Both the position numbers and the translations under genes were made by a program. This document shows positions 42,509 through 52,237 of a DNA stretch of 64,000 bases, in pieces. The notes under the pieces are model-generated. The model searched no databases and had not been told where the DNA came from. It was given only the letters and a program-made list of their open reading frames with translations. The DNA comes from Paenibacillus wynnii (GTDB taxonomy: Bacteria; Bacillota; Bacilli; Paenibacillales; Paenibacillaceae), in the NCBI RefSeq assembly GCF_000757885.1, contig NZ_JQCR01000001.1, positions 186,001 to 250,000 on the forward strand, in the 5' to 3' direction. Position 1 is the first letter of the stretch. Each line of letters begins with the position of its first letter.

Positions 42509-43777
42509 ATGAAGCTTGTTCATACCGAGAAGCGGTTGTACGGCCCCTCTTTACTAACTTTGGGACTTGCAGGTTGCTTATTACTTATGCTGATCTATCC
42601 TGAGGCCTCATTGGCAGCTGCGGTGCGCGGAATTGCTGTCTGGTGGGATGTGCTTTTCCCTTCGCTGTTTCCTTTCTTTGTAATCTCCGAGATGATGCTT
42701 GGCTTCGGTATCGTTCATCTCTTCGGTGCGCTCCTCGATCCATTCATGCGTCCGTTATTCCGAATCCCCGGGAGCGGCGGCTTCGTCGCAGCTATGGGGT
42801 ATGTATCCGGATATCCGGTAGGAGCCAGGTTAACCGCAAAGCTTCGTGAGCAAGACCTGGTCAGCAGGGTTGAAGGAGAGCGGCTGGTGGCATTCACCAC
42901 CTCTTCCGATCCTATATTTCTGCTGGGTGCAGTTTCTGTCGGTTTTTTCCATGATGCATCCTTAGGCCTAATCTTAGCGCTCTCCCATTACGGAAGCGGC
43001 ATAGTGGTTGGACTTCTAATGTCATTTCACGGAAGAAAAGAAGATGCTGCAGAAAAAGTATTGTCAAAAACGCCTCCCCCTACGGCTGCACATGGTCTTG
43101 CTTATCGAATCCGGACGGCATTCTCGTCTATGGCTGAAGCCAGACGTAAAGACGGCAGGAGTCTTGGAGAACTGCTCAGGGGTGCTGTGCAATCTTCTTT
43201 ACAGCTTATTATTGTCGTAGGAGGGTTGGTTGTATTCTTCAATGTGCTAATGGAACTATTGGGCAGGGCCGGTGTCATGTCCTCGTTGTTCACTCTAACT
43301 GGCCATTTATTAACCTTCATCGGCTGTCCGCCTGATCTGTCCAAGGCTTTAGTGAATGGTCTCTTCGAGGTTACGCTGGGTGCACGATCCGCTGGAGCTG
43401 CTGGTATTTCCCTCCCCTTACATTTTAAGGTGGCTTCTGCTGCTTTTATTCTTTCCTGGGGGGGATTATCCGTTCATGCTCAGGTTGCCAGTATATTGAA
43501 CGGAACCGGGCTTCGATATCTGCCGTTTATGGTCGCCCGTGCCCTTCACGCAGTTTTAGCAGCAACATTTGTGTTAATGCTTTGGAAGCCTGTTAGAGGC
43601 ACAGGACTCTCCTCTGCATGGGCTTCACTGCCCGTATCCGCCGCATTTACCCCCACACCCTCAGGTATTATTGCCGCGCTGGGGCTCATGGGCCTGCTTC
43701 TTGCAGCCACTCTTATGGTGTCACTGTTGATGTTATTCTTAACCCGTATCTTTACGATGCTCCGGCGGAATGGATAA
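42509..43777 (+). CDS. ylbJ: Sporulation integral membrane protein YlbJ
   Basis: The 422-residue protein has eight or more membrane segments with the Gate domain pattern VWWDVLFPSLFPFFVISEMM and GGFVAAMGYVSGYPVGARLT, plus the second half SLPLHFKVASAAFILSWGGL. This matches YlbJ, needed for spore formation and expressed in the mother cell in Bacillus. GGAAG precedes the ATG. Confidence 0.92.
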   Translation: MKLVHTEKRLYGPSLLTLGLAGCLLLMLIYPEASLAAAVRGIAVWWDVLFPSLFPFFVISEMMLGFGIVHLFGALLDPFMRPLFRIPGSGGFVAAMGYVSGYPVGARLTAKLREQDLVSRVEGERLVAFTTSSDPIFLLGAVSVGFFHDASLGLILALSHYGSGIVVGLLMSFHGRKEDAAEKVLSKTPPPTAAHGLAYRIRTAFSSMAEARRKDGRSLGELLRGAVQSSLQLIIVVGGLVVFFNVLMELLGRAGVMSSLFTLTGHLLTFIGCPPDLSKALVNGLFEVTLGARSAGAAGISLPLHFKVASAAFILSWGGLSVHAQVASILNGTGLRYLPFMVARALHAVLAATFVLMLWKPVRGTGLSSAWASLPVSAAFTPTPSGIIAALGLMGLLLAATLMVSLLMLFLTRIFTMLRRNG

Positions 43778-43892
43778 GGTTGCCGCGATTCCCATTGCCG
43801 CTATAGTCCTTTAGACCTTGAAACGTTGTGTTCCGGGCCAAGATTGATTATGATCGGTGTAAGACAGAATTAAACAAAGGAGCCTGTTCATC

Positions 43893-44696
43893 TTGAGATA
43901 CTATGTTCTGGACCGCGGTGACCAACTATCTATGGATTTGGCCGAGCAGTTTCACAAACTTGCAGCGGAGCGGAATCTGCAATTGGATGCCGAGTCTCCC
44001 GAGATTGTTATATCTATTGGCGGTGACGGCACTATGCTGCACGCTTTCCATACTTTTATCGATCGGATCTCCAGTCTGGCTTTCGTAGGTGTTCATACAG
44101 GTCATCTCGGATTTTACGCCGACTGGAAGGCAGAAGAGCTTTCAACCTTGATCGATTATATGTGCGGTACGGGTGATCCCAAGCCTCATAAGCCGCGTAT
44201 TGTCAAATATCCGCTGCTGGAACTGGAAATCCACAAGAAATCCGGTACAACCTCTCATATTGCCCTGAATGAATTCACCCTTAAAGGGGTTGACGGCACA
44301 GTAGTGATACAGATCGATATCAATGACGAGACGTTCGAGATGTTTCGAGGTGACGGGATTTGTGTATCCACACCTTCTGGAAGTACCGCTTATAACAAAA
44401 GCTTGGGTGGCGCTATGGTGCATCCTTCTATTGAGGCTTTGCAGATTTCTGAGATTGCTTCCATCAATAATCGGGTATTTCGTACGATGGGTTCTCCTCT
44501 CCTGCTGCCGAAGCATCATCATTGTGATATTTTTTCGCGGAAAGACCAGCGTCTGCTGCTGACCATTGACCATAACAACATTCCTGTGGATGATCTTATT
44601 TCTGTGCGTTGCCAAGTATCGGAGCAACAAATCAGCTTCGCCCGTTATCGCCCATTCCCATTCTGGAATCGGGTCCGCGAGGCTTTTCTAGTCTAA
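43893..44696 (+). CDS. nadK: NAD kinase
   Basis: A TTG start at 43893 has AAAGGAG at suitable distance. The 267-residue protein has the diagnostic GGDGTMLHAFH, LNEFTLKG and GDGICVSTPSGSTAYNKSLGG motifs of NAD kinase, which makes NADP from NAD and ATP. It is of the shorter YtdI/NadF-like form. Confidence 0.95.
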   Translation: MRYYVLDRGDQLSMDLAEQFHKLAAERNLQLDAESPEIVISIGGDGTMLHAFHTFIDRISSLAFVGVHTGHLGFYADWKAEELSTLIDYMCGTGDPKPHKPRIVKYPLLELEIHKKSGTTSHIALNEFTLKGVDGTVVIQIDINDETFEMFRGDGICVSTPSGSTAYNKSLGGAMVHPSIEALQISEIASINNRVFRTMGSPLLLPKHHHCDIFSRKDQRLLLTIDHNNIPVDDLISVRCQVSEQQISFARYRPFPFWNRVREAFLV

Positions 44697-44839
44697 CTTT
44701 GCTTGTGAAGGTCGGAAATGATGAATTTCCGGCTTGTTTATTTTGCCAATGAACAACCCCTTATTGATAGACTTAAAGTTTGATAAAATGGTATAATGAT
44801 CCTATTTTACATAGAGTTGTATATAGAGGAGCGAATATT

Positions 44840-46012
44840 GTGAAAAAACTTTTTACCCTTTTGACTGTGCTGACACTAAGCTTAGTGCTTGCCGTTCCAG
44901 TCTTTTCCGCATCAAAACCGATAGAAGTCTTTATCAATAATAGTAAGGTTTCTTTTAATGCAGGAACTCCTTATTTACAGAATGGTTCGGTTCTTGTACC
45001 CTTTAGGGCTGTCTTTGAGAAGTTGGGTCTTAAGGTCCTTTGGGATGCGAAGACAGGAACGGTTACAGGCACAGGCTCAGGTCTGAACATTCAATTGAAA
45101 ATAGGCAGCAACCGCGCAAGCATAAATGGGGTCATAAAAAAACTGGTCGCCGCCCCTACTTCCTCCAACGGCACTACCTATGTTCCTCTACGTTTTATAG
45201 GTGAAGCAACAGGCGGAACGGTTCTGTGGGATCCTGCAGTAAAGAGTGTGCGAATAACTACAGCATCATCAGCATCTGGTGAAGCGGAAATAAAGAGCTT
45301 ATTCAACAACATGATTTCATACTTTAATGAAGAGAATTTAGGGGGAATGAATTCACTGGCTGAACCTGAATCTTCTTTCTATGATTATGCATCCAGCCTG
45401 GAACAATCATTTAAGACATTCGATATCAAGAGCATTCTTAACGAACTAAGCATTGTTGATCTCAAAGCAGATGAAGCTATCGTTACAACCACAGAGAGCA
45501 CCCTCCGTATCAACGGTCCCTACATTCCCGATCAGGAGGATCAGTACATATACACTTTGATCCGACTAAACGGCAAATGGAAAATATCAGACGTGCAGCT
45601 TCAGGAATCAACCATTCTATTAACATCTGCTCAGGCCTCAAAACCTGCTGATGCACCACAGAGTGACATTTCGGCGATAAATAACACACTGGCCAATTAT
45701 TACAAAGCTCTTAATGAAGAAAATATCACAGGAGTAATGTCTGCCCTGACTTCCTATGATGAGGAATCTGATACTGAGGTGAAAATAAATTTAAAGTATT
45801 TCTTCAGCAATAATAATGTTAATTATACGCCTGGGATTTCTAATGTTTACTATTATAACGGGAATGAAGCTGCCTTGTATGCTGAACAAAAGACGAAGGA
45901 AAAAGATTCCGCTGAAACATATGAACAAGGAATTATTTATGTGTTCACCAAAGCAAGTGACGGTACGTGGAAAATTGATCAGGCTTATACCGTTTTCGAT
46001 AAATTATTATAA
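44840..46012 (+). CDS. Secreted protein with copper-amine-oxidase-like N-terminal domain
   Basis: GTG at 44840 follows GGAGCG; the earlier ATG would add residues before a clear signal peptide (KKLFTLLTVLTLSLVLAVPV ending FSA). Residues 25-125 hold the domain PF07833-type repeat (IEVFINNSKVSFNAGTPYLQ, VPFRAVFEKLGLKVLWD, VPLRFIGEATGGTVLWD). The rest carries two similar NTF2/SnoaL-like segments around NNMISYFNEEN and NTLANYYKALNEEN. Such proteins act at the cell surface. It is followed 29 bases later by an S41 protease sharing the same domain, which suggests one transcript. Confidence 0.85.
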   Translation: MKKLFTLLTVLTLSLVLAVPVFSASKPIEVFINNSKVSFNAGTPYLQNGSVLVPFRAVFEKLGLKVLWDAKTGTVTGTGSGLNIQLKIGSNRASINGVIKKLVAAPTSSNGTTYVPLRFIGEATGGTVLWDPAVKSVRITTASSASGEAEIKSLFNNMISYFNEENLGGMNSLAEPESSFYDYASSLEQSFKTFDIKSILNELSIVDLKADEAIVTTTESTLRINGPYIPDQEDQYIYTLIRLNGKWKISDVQLQESTILLTSAQASKPADAPQSDISAINNTLANYYKALNEENITGVMSALTSYDEESDTEVKINLKYFFSNNNVNYTPGISNVYYYNGNEAALYAEQKTKEKDSAETYEQGIIYVFTKASDGTWKIDQAYTVFDKLL

Positions 46013-46041
46013 ACATAAAATTCAATGATAAAAGGATGTAT

Positions 46042-47484
46042 GTGAATATGAAATTTTCCAAGTTAACGACAGCCCTTCTTAGCAGTTGTCTGGCCTTATC
46101 CATTGTTTTTAGTCCGATTGCATCTGCAGCAGACACTGTACCCGCCAGCACAGACATGGATATTATTAAAGAAGTAATGGATTATTTAGAAAATTACAAT
46201 CTTACAGATGTCGAAAAGGCTAAGCTGGTTCGTGCAGCGATCGACGGTATGGTGTATTCGTTAGAGGACCCATACAGCCAGTATTTCGATGCTGAAGAAT
46301 CCGAGGCTTTCATGCATCAAGTTGATTTGGAATATGTCGGTATCGGAGTTAAATTGCAGTATACGGGGAAGGAGCTCTATATTGAGGAGGTTGTTCCCAA
46401 TTCACCGGCAGAGAAAGCAGGCCTCAAGCGGGGTGACACGATCCTTAAAATAAATGGTGTCAAGATCGCCGATTTAGACGGTGATGAGATGACTGGGGCT
46501 GCAGGCACCAAGATGACAGTGTTAGTGCAGAGGAACGGAGTTACGAAATCCTATAGTGTAGTTCGAAATGAGATTGCCAGCACTTCAGTAACTGGCACGA
46601 TCATCGGACCCAAAATTGCCTATGTCGCCATTAGTGGCTTCTCGGCATCCTCAGATGAGGAGTTCACTGCCGTCCTGAAACAAATGCGTGAAGCCGGAAT
46701 GAAATCTATGGTGCTGGATTTAAGAGACAATCCGGGCGGCTACATGGATGCTGCGTTAAATATCGCATCGGAGTTTATTGACAAGGGTGTCATGATGTAT
46801 ACAGAGGATAACAGCGGAGTGCTATCACCTACTGTTATTACGGATGGCAGTAAAATCAACGTCCCTGTTGTTATTCTAATGAACGAATACTCTGCCAGTG
46901 CTTCGGAAGCATTGACGGGTGCGCTGCACGATAATAAACTCGCAACGGTTGTAGGTACAAAAAGCTACGGTAAAGCGCGGATTCAGAGCCTTTTCTCACT
47001 CTCTAACGGGAGTACGCTAAAGCTTACTACACAGAAATATCTAACCCCGAGCAAAGAGGACTTTAATCATATCGGACTTACACCTGATATTGAAGTACAA
47101 GGTAAAACAGCACAGCTAATCACTGCTCTGCAGTTGGCAGGAATGACAACCCTGGAAGCCTCTGGAGATAATCATATTCTGAATATTAACGGAGCTCCGT
47201 TTGCCGGTAATGTAGGTCTTATTAAACAGGGCAACACGATTTATGCTTCTTCACGAGTGCTAGCAGCTATGGTTCAGGGTGACGTCTCCTGGGATGCTAA
47301 GAACAAGAAGGTTATTGTCACCAATGGAGCTGGCAAATCTGCAGGATTCGCGATGTCGACCAAAGAAGCTATCTCCAAAAATGATGAAACCTATATTCAG
47401 CTGGATTCCTTCAAGAAGAAATTCCCTACCTTGGTATGGAGCTATAACGCCTCCCAAAACCAATTGAAATTGTCGGTAAAATAA
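46042..47484 (+). CDS. S41-family (CtpA/B-type) secreted protease with C-terminal copper-amine-oxidase-like domain
   Basis: A GTG at 46042 is six bases from AAAGG, better placed than either flanking ATG. A signal peptide (FSKLTTALLSSCLALSIVF) is followed by a PDZ domain (GIGVKLQYTGKELYIEEVVP) and the S41 core with serine in NEYSASASEALTGAL and lysine in GTKSYGKARIQ. The last 90 residues repeat the domain of the preceding gene (INGAPFAGNVGLIKQGNTIY, LAAMVQGDVSWDAKNKKVIV). Cleavage of secreted or membrane proteins is likely; substrate unknown. Confidence 0.9.
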   Translation: MNMKFSKLTTALLSSCLALSIVFSPIASAADTVPASTDMDIIKEVMDYLENYNLTDVEKAKLVRAAIDGMVYSLEDPYSQYFDAEESEAFMHQVDLEYVGIGVKLQYTGKELYIEEVVPNSPAEKAGLKRGDTILKINGVKIADLDGDEMTGAAGTKMTVLVQRNGVTKSYSVVRNEIASTSVTGTIIGPKIAYVAISGFSASSDEEFTAVLKQMREAGMKSMVLDLRDNPGGYMDAALNIASEFIDKGVMMYTEDNSGVLSPTVITDGSKINVPVVILMNEYSASASEALTGALHDNKLATVVGTKSYGKARIQSLFSLSNGSTLKLTTQKYLTPSKEDFNHIGLTPDIEVQGKTAQLITALQLAGMTTLEASGDNHILNINGAPFAGNVGLIKQGNTIYASSRVLAAMVQGDVSWDAKNKKVIVTNGAGKSAGFAMSTKEAISKNDETYIQLDSFKKKFPTLVWSYNASQNQLKLSVK

Positions 47485-47486
47485 TA

Positions 47487-47528
47487 AAACAGCAAGCTCC
47501 CAGATCATCTGGAGGCTTGCTGTTTTTT
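47487..47528 (+). terminator. Terminator after the S41 protease gene
   Basis: AACAGCAAGC and GCTTGCTGTT arms with an inner CCAG/CTGG and TTTTTTT. Confidence 0.85.
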
Positions 47529-47566
47529 TGTGGAAAAATGATATGAACAGGACCCTGTCTATAGCT

Positions 47567-48136
47567 TTATTGCTGCTGATCCAAGGGCTGGACTTGAGGC
47601 GGTCTGCCTTGATTCTCGCGCGGTGGGTTTTTCTTGCCGTGAGCCTCTTTAGCTCTGTGCTTCTTCCCCTGATGTTCCCTAACAGGCCTGTCCTTCGAAC
47701 CCCCATCCTTACTTGAAGATGAAGATTGTCTGGTGGTAGCCGACTTGAGCTGATCCTCTTTAGCAGCATCATCTGTTACAAGCAGTTCACCATCTACGTC
47801 CTCTGCAGGTAAAGACTCTTGCGGATCTTTGGTCAGGATGTCTTTATAGCCTTCTACTGGTTGTTCTTTCAGCTTCCGCAGCACAAAATGAGCACAGCCA
47901 AAATTGCAATATTCATTGATGTAATCCACCATACCTGAAATCGCTGTATCCCGGTTTACCTTGGGGTGATTATCTCGGTAGAAGCCCTTTAACCGTAATT
48001 GGCTGTAACCCCAATCACCAATGATATAGTCATATCGTTCCAACACCTCGCTATATCTTCCGCGAAATGCCTCCGGATTCCATCCGTCTTTATGATCCAA
48101 CATGAGCTCATAGCCTTTTCCGCCTATAACAATCAA
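47567..48136 (-). CDS. yutD: YutD-family protein with long basic tail
   Basis: A TTG start at 48134-48136 follows AGGCAGGCG. The first 100 residues match YutD (DUF1027): YDYIIGDWGYSQLRLKGFYR and EYCNFGCAHFVLRKL with two cysteines. The C-terminal 80 residues are a disordered Lys/Arg/Gln/Ser tail (PVREHQGKKHRAKEAHGKKN), longer than in Bacillus YutD. It lies next to lipA as in the Bacillus yut region. Confidence 0.85.
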   Translation of the reverse strand: MIVIGGKGYELMLDHKDGWNPEAFRGRYSEVLERYDYIIGDWGYSQLRLKGFYRDNHPKVNRDTAISGMVDYINEYCNFGCAHFVLRKLKEQPVEGYKDILTKDPQESLPAEDVDGELLVTDDAAKEDQLKSATTRQSSSSSKDGGSKDRPVREHQGKKHRAKEAHGKKNPPRENQGRPPQVQPLDQQQ

Positions 48137-48168
48137 GCAAATGTCGCCTGCCTTTCAAAATGATGTTC

Positions 48169-48342
48169 TGAAATTTCAGTGACCTAAATGTCACTTCGCG
48201 ACAAGTTTGAGCTTCCGATCGCTGTTATCCTCTGATTTCTTTTATCAAACCGCAGTAGCGGTTGAAATCCGAGGATAAAGGCGAACGTTTCACTTCTCCA
48301 GCTTCAAACTTTCTCTTCGTTCCTTCGGTCACTGAAATTTAT
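48169..48342. repeat. Nested palindromic element (long structured repeat)
   Basis: Outer arms AAATTTCAGTGACC (48172-48185) and GGTCACTGAAATTT (48327-48340) are exact complements. Inside, AAGTTTGAGCT pairs with AGCTTCAAACTT, TTATCCTCTGATTTC pairs with GAAATCCGAGGATAA, and AACCGC/GCGGTT closes a four-base loop. The four stems nest in order. This could be a small non-autonomous repeat element or a structured RNA between yutD and lipA. A run of seven Gs follows at 48345-48351. Confidence 0.75.
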
Positions 48343-48350
48343 TGGGGGGG

Positions 48351-49253
48351 TTAACCCGAGATTATACGCTCTTCACGGCGCTGGGCAGCAGATTTAACCT
48401 GCTCGTGCGCGTGATAGGAGCTACGGACAAGCGGTCCAGACTCAACGTGGCTGAAGCCCCGCTTCATTCCTTCTTCCTTCAAACGGGCAAATTCATCTGG
48501 ATGATAGTATTTCTCCACATCCAAGTGCTTTGGAGAAGGCTGCAAATATTGACCTAGAGTCAAAATATCACAATCCACCGCCCGTAAATCATCCATTGCT
48601 TGTAAAATCTCGTCCCATTCCTCGCCAACACCAAGCATGATACTTGATTTCGTTGGGATGTCCGGTTTAATCTCTTTGGCACTGCGCAGGAGCTCCAGAG
48701 AGCGACGGTATTTGGCTTTGGCCCGAACCCGGTCCGACATCCGTTCCACCGTCTCAATATTATGATTCAGAATATCCGGATTACTGTTCATTACAATTTC
48801 TAAGCTATCACGGTCTCCCAAAAAATCAGGAATCAACACTTCTACCGTGCAAAGCGGAAGACGTCTGCGAATAGCAGCTACGGTTTCAGCAAAAATAGTC
48901 GAACCGCCGTCCTTCAAATCATCACGGGCTACACTTGTCACAACACAATGGCGGAGATTCATCCCTTCAGCCGCTTCGGCTACGCGTTCCGGTTCCTCCA
49001 GATCCAACTCAGTGGGCATCCCTGTATTCACTGCACAGAAACGGCAAGCACGGGTACAAATATCACCAAGAATCATAAAAGTAGCTGTCCGATTCGCCCA
49101 GCATTCATAGATGTTCGGGCATCGAGCTTCCTCACATACGGTATGTAAAGTTTTGGAACGCATCATACCTTTAATATCCTGATAATTATCACCGGTTGTA
49201 AGCTTGATTTTAATCCAATCCGGCTTTGGTTGTTTAGCGGCTTTATTGATCAA
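48351..49253 (-). CDS. lipA: Lipoyl synthase (radical SAM)
   Basis: I choose the TTG at 49251-49253, which has GCGGGG upstream and gives the usual 300-residue enzyme; a longer frame exists upstream without a ribosome binding site. Motifs are [12 protein letters not shown] (auxiliary cluster), CTRACRFC (radical SAM cluster) and the terminal RSSYHA serine ligand. It inserts two sulfurs into protein-bound octanoyl groups to make lipoyl cofactor. Neighbours yutD and the M23 peptidase match the Bacillus order. Confidence 0.95.
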   Translation of the reverse strand: MINKAAKQPKPDWIKIKLTTGDNYQDIKGMMRSKTLHTVCEEARCPNIYECWANRTATFMILGDICTRACRFCAVNTGMPTELDLEEPERVAEAAEGMNLRHCVVTSVARDDLKDGGSTIFAETVAAIRRRLPLCTVEVLIPDFLGDRDSLEIVMNSNPDILNHNIETVERMSDRVRAKAKYRRSLELLRSAKEIKPDIPTKSSIMLGVGEEWDEILQAMDDLRAVDCDILTLGQYLQPSPKHLDVEKYYHPDEFARLKEEGMKRGFSHVESGPLVRSSYHAHEQVKSAAQRREERIISG

Positions 49254-49493
49254 AGTAGTAAACCCCGCTTTCGCCTGATAGTTGTTGAAGTTCTGCCTCA
49301 TATTATAGCATGTGCCGTTAGTAATTGCCTGTTTTTGTGGAAAGCCTAAGGTAATTAAACAGCCTGAAATAAACCGAATTCTCAAAAGCTTTAAGGTAAA
49401 ACGGATAAGAAACACCTTTTTTCCTCAATATATAGAAAAGGTTGCTGTCTTCATCTCTGATCTACATCACCAGGCAAAGGAGGTTGTTACAAA

Positions 49494-50564
49494 GTGTCCC
49501 TTTTCAAGAGGCTTATACTAAAAAGGTCGCTGGTAAGCTTATCCGCAGCAGCAATCTTGTTTGGATGTTTTGATATTTCCACCTTAAAAGCGGCGGGTAG
49601 TTCCACTCCTCAGGCAGCTGACAGCATTAAGAGCCCTAACAGCCAAAGTGACGTTTTCACTTCCCGTAAGGAGCTGTACGAACAAATGTCTGCAGTCACC
49701 GGCATTCCTTGGTTCCGTTTAGCCGCCATCGATCAATATGAAAGAACAATCGCCAAAAAAAGTAAGGAGAGTCCTCCTGACCCCGGCCGCCTTACTGGAA
49801 TTACAATCCCTGCTCCTGTGTGGTGCGGCCCGCTTAACCCTGATCAAGATGACAAGTCAGCCGCATCCATAAGTTTCTTTCATGGTTTTGGCCGGGATGG
49901 TTCTGGGGACGGCATGGCTGATCCCAATAATGATATTGATCTTTTATACAGCATGGCCAGCCACCTGATGCGATACGGTAATTCTCCAAGTGACTTCAGC
50001 ATAGCCACCTGGGAATATTATCACTATGGACGGGCATCCCTGCGAATAACTCAGTTCGCGAATCTGTACGAGCATTTCGGGCAACTTGATCTATCCGGTA
50101 ACGCCTTTCCACTGCCGCTCGGCAAAATTTACTCTTACCGAAGCACTTGGGGTACAGGCCGAAGCTGGGGGGGAGCCCGCATCCATGAAGGGACTGATCT
50201 ATTCACGCCTCATGGAATGACGGTTCGCAGCACCTGTTACGGCATCGTTGAGACAAAGGGCTGGAATCGTTACGGCGGATGGCGTGTGGGTATTCGAGAT
50301 ATAGATAATCGATATCATTATTACGCCCATTTAGCTGGATACGAGAAGTCCCTGACTCAAGGAATGATTGTAAAACCAGGTCAAACGATTGGGTGGGTCG
50401 GCAGTTCCGGCTACGGAAAACCAGGCACGCAAGGGAAATTCCCCCCTCACCTCCATTATGGGATTTACCGGGACAGAGGAATCATTGAATGGGCATTTGA
50501 TCCCTATCCCCTATTGAAGCAGTGGGAGAACGGCGAGCGCCGCGCGTTAAAGAAGCACAAGTAA
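49494..50564 (+). CDS. M23-family peptidase (LytH-like)
   Basis: A GTG start at 49494 follows GGAGG. After a signal-like helix, a helical domain (residues 60-210, RYGNSPSDFSIATWEYYHYG) precedes the M23 domain with HEGTDLFTPHG and PHLHYGI, the zinc-binding H/D and HxH motifs. It is probably an L-alanine-D-glutamate type peptidase active on spore or cell-wall peptidoglycan, like YunA/LytH. Synteny with lipA and yunB supports this. Confidence 0.9.
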   Translation: MSLFKRLILKRSLVSLSAAAILFGCFDISTLKAAGSSTPQAADSIKSPNSQSDVFTSRKELYEQMSAVTGIPWFRLAAIDQYERTIAKKSKESPPDPGRLTGITIPAPVWCGPLNPDQDDKSAASISFFHGFGRDGSGDGMADPNNDIDLLYSMASHLMRYGNSPSDFSIATWEYYHYGRASLRITQFANLYEHFGQLDLSGNAFPLPLGKIYSYRSTWGTGRSWGGARIHEGTDLFTPHGMTVRSTCYGIVETKGWNRYGGWRVGIRDIDNRYHYYAHLAGYEKSLTQGMIVKPGQTIGWVGSSGYGKPGTQGKFPPHLHYGIYRDRGIIEWAFDPYPLLKQWENGERRALKKHK

Positions 50565-50586
50565 AAATCCGCTAATGAAATATGTA

Positions 50587-50632
50587 AAACCGCCAACAGG
50601 ACACCTTAACGGCTATCCTTCGGCGGTTTTTT
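50587..50632. terminator. Terminator between M23 and hydrolase genes
   Basis: AAACCGCC and GGCGGTTTTTTT arms around a long loop. Confidence 0.65.
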
Positions 50633-50640
50633 TATCGATT

Positions 50641-51303
50641 TTATCCAACACTCTGAATAAATTGTAGCACTTCATTTAGAATTCGGTCACTCTCCTCGCA
50701 ATGACACACCATATGGCCACTTTTGTCTACAATCAGCACTTCTTTACGGGGAGCCATAATGGTTTCCTTCAGATAGGCAGCACTTTTTGTTTTAACCAGA
50801 TGGTCACGTTTTCCCTGAACGATTAGGGTTGGTGTTTCAATTTGGGGGTAGATTTCAAAGCTCTCATGAACCATCCGCTGAAACTCTTTAGTAGCCTTGG
50901 GTGGAGTAGATCCAAATTTGCTGGCGTAATTCTTAAGCATCGAGAAACTGCCTAACGTCTTGATGATTTCTACGGGATTTAGCGGAAATACAGGCGTGGA
51001 TAGTAAAGTAAGGGACTTGATCCGGGCTTTATATTGTACAGAAAGGCGTGAAGCGATTAATGCACCCGTGGAAAATCCGATTAAATGAACTCCTTCATTC
51101 TCTTTCAAAAGCTTTGTTAACTGCTCCTCAGCACTTTCTTGCCAATCATGCCTGCTGGAATTGAGAAGATCCGTCTTGGTTCCACCGTGTCCTTTCAATG
51201 TAAATGTAGTAGAACGGTAATTATGAGCCTCCATATATTGGGACAAGGGTGAGATTTCGAAAACTCCGCCTGTAAAGCCGTGTATAAACAAACAGCTGTC
51301 CAT
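50641..51303 (-). CDS. Alpha/beta hydrolase, carboxylesterase-like (220 aa)
   Basis: The protein opens with the oxyanion motif LFIHGFTGGVFE, has the nucleophile elbow GFSTGA (serine), an aspartate in VQGKRDHLVKT and the final histidine in DKSGHMVCH. Size and pattern match the Est30/YvaK monoacylglycerol-type carboxylesterases. It acts in the cytoplasm, without signal peptide. AAAGAGGG precedes the ATG. Confidence 0.9.
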   Translation of the reverse strand: MDSCLFIHGFTGGVFEISPLSQYMEAHNYRSTTFTLKGHGGTKTDLLNSSRHDWQESAEEQLTKLLKENEGVHLIGFSTGALIASRLSVQYKARIKSLTLLSTPVFPLNPVEIIKTLGSFSMLKNYASKFGSTPPKATKEFQRMVHESFEIYPQIETPTLIVQGKRDHLVKTKSAAYLKETIMAPRKEVLIVDKSGHMVCHCEESDRILNEVLQFIQSVG

Positions 51304-51657
51304 AATAACCCTCTTTCATGCTTTATATGCCTCTGTACTTTTTACAGTTATTATATAGTTTATATTCCCTTATTTCACTTTTTAAATCAGAGGGCCTAGT
51401 AATTGTCTATTCCCCTCTAACTCGCAATCCTAAAAACCTTTTTATCCATAAAATTTTTTCATGGATTACATGCGTTACTTGAATTTTACGTACATAGGTT
51501 GCTGTTGTACACTTTCAATGTAAGCGTTACCAACACACCGAACCAATGCGCGCAAGGGGTTAGAAGGGACGGAAGGTATTAAAAAGTTTCTGAACCAAAG
51601 TTATATTGTTCAGTTTGAATCGAAGGTACAAGCACACATTATTAGAGGAGGTTGCAC
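51304..51657. other. Intergenic stretch before the GntP remnant; contains a cre-like site
   Basis: No gene is seen in about 350 bases. It holds a cre-like sequence at 51519-51532 and a GAGGAGG ribosome binding site at its right end. Confidence 0.5.
51519..51532 (+). promoter_or_regulatory. Catabolite response (cre) site
   Basis: TGTAAGCGTTACCA matches the CcpA consensus TGNAARCGNWWWCA at 13 of 14 positions, upstream of the GntP remnant. The locus would have been repressed in good carbon sources. Confidence 0.55.
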
Positions 51658-52155
51658 ATGGTCATCCAGGTACTAGCCATTGTTTTCGCATTAGGATTGC
51701 TCATGTTTTTTGCTTATCGAGGATTTCCGGTCATTGTATTCGCACCTATTTTCACCTTGCTAGCGGTTGTCATCTCAGGGGTAGCGTTAATGCCGAGTTA
51801 TACAGAAGTTTATATGTTAAACGCAGCAAACTACGTCAAAAACTTCTTTCCCATATTCTTATTAGGTGCGATATTTGGTAAGTTAATGGAGTTAAGTGGC
51901 GCGGCCTCCTCCATCGCTCAGACGATTGTTAAAGCTCTGGGCTCGAAACGCGCCATGCTGGCTGTTGTCCTGGCTTGCGCATTACTGACTTATGGGGGCG
52001 TATCCCTATTCGTTGTAGCCTTTGCGGTTTATCCTTTTTGGCAATTTTTTATAAATTTTGCTACTCAAGACTCAAGACCTATTCACCAAATAATTCTAAA
52101 ATTGAATAGATCTGTTTCACAATCAACATTGATATGCGGCGAAGAGGGAATTTAA
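51658..52155 (+). pseudogene. GntP-family permease, N-terminal remnant
   Basis: GAGGAGG precedes the ATG at 51658. About 128 residues match the start of GntP-type permeases (gluconate, hydroxybutyrate and other acids): YRGFPVIVFAPIFTLLAVVI, then GAIFGKLMELSGAASSIAQT and LLTYGGVSLFVVAFAVYP. After FWQFF the frame turns into unrelated residues and stops, while the family is about 440-450 residues long. The rest of the gene is missing. Confidence 0.75.
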
Positions 52156-52237
52156 TCGACCAGAAGAGACCAGTCGTTTTCTCTCTACTATTCAGACATC
52201 TTACAAAATAAATTACTCAGTCGGAGGAATCACTATT

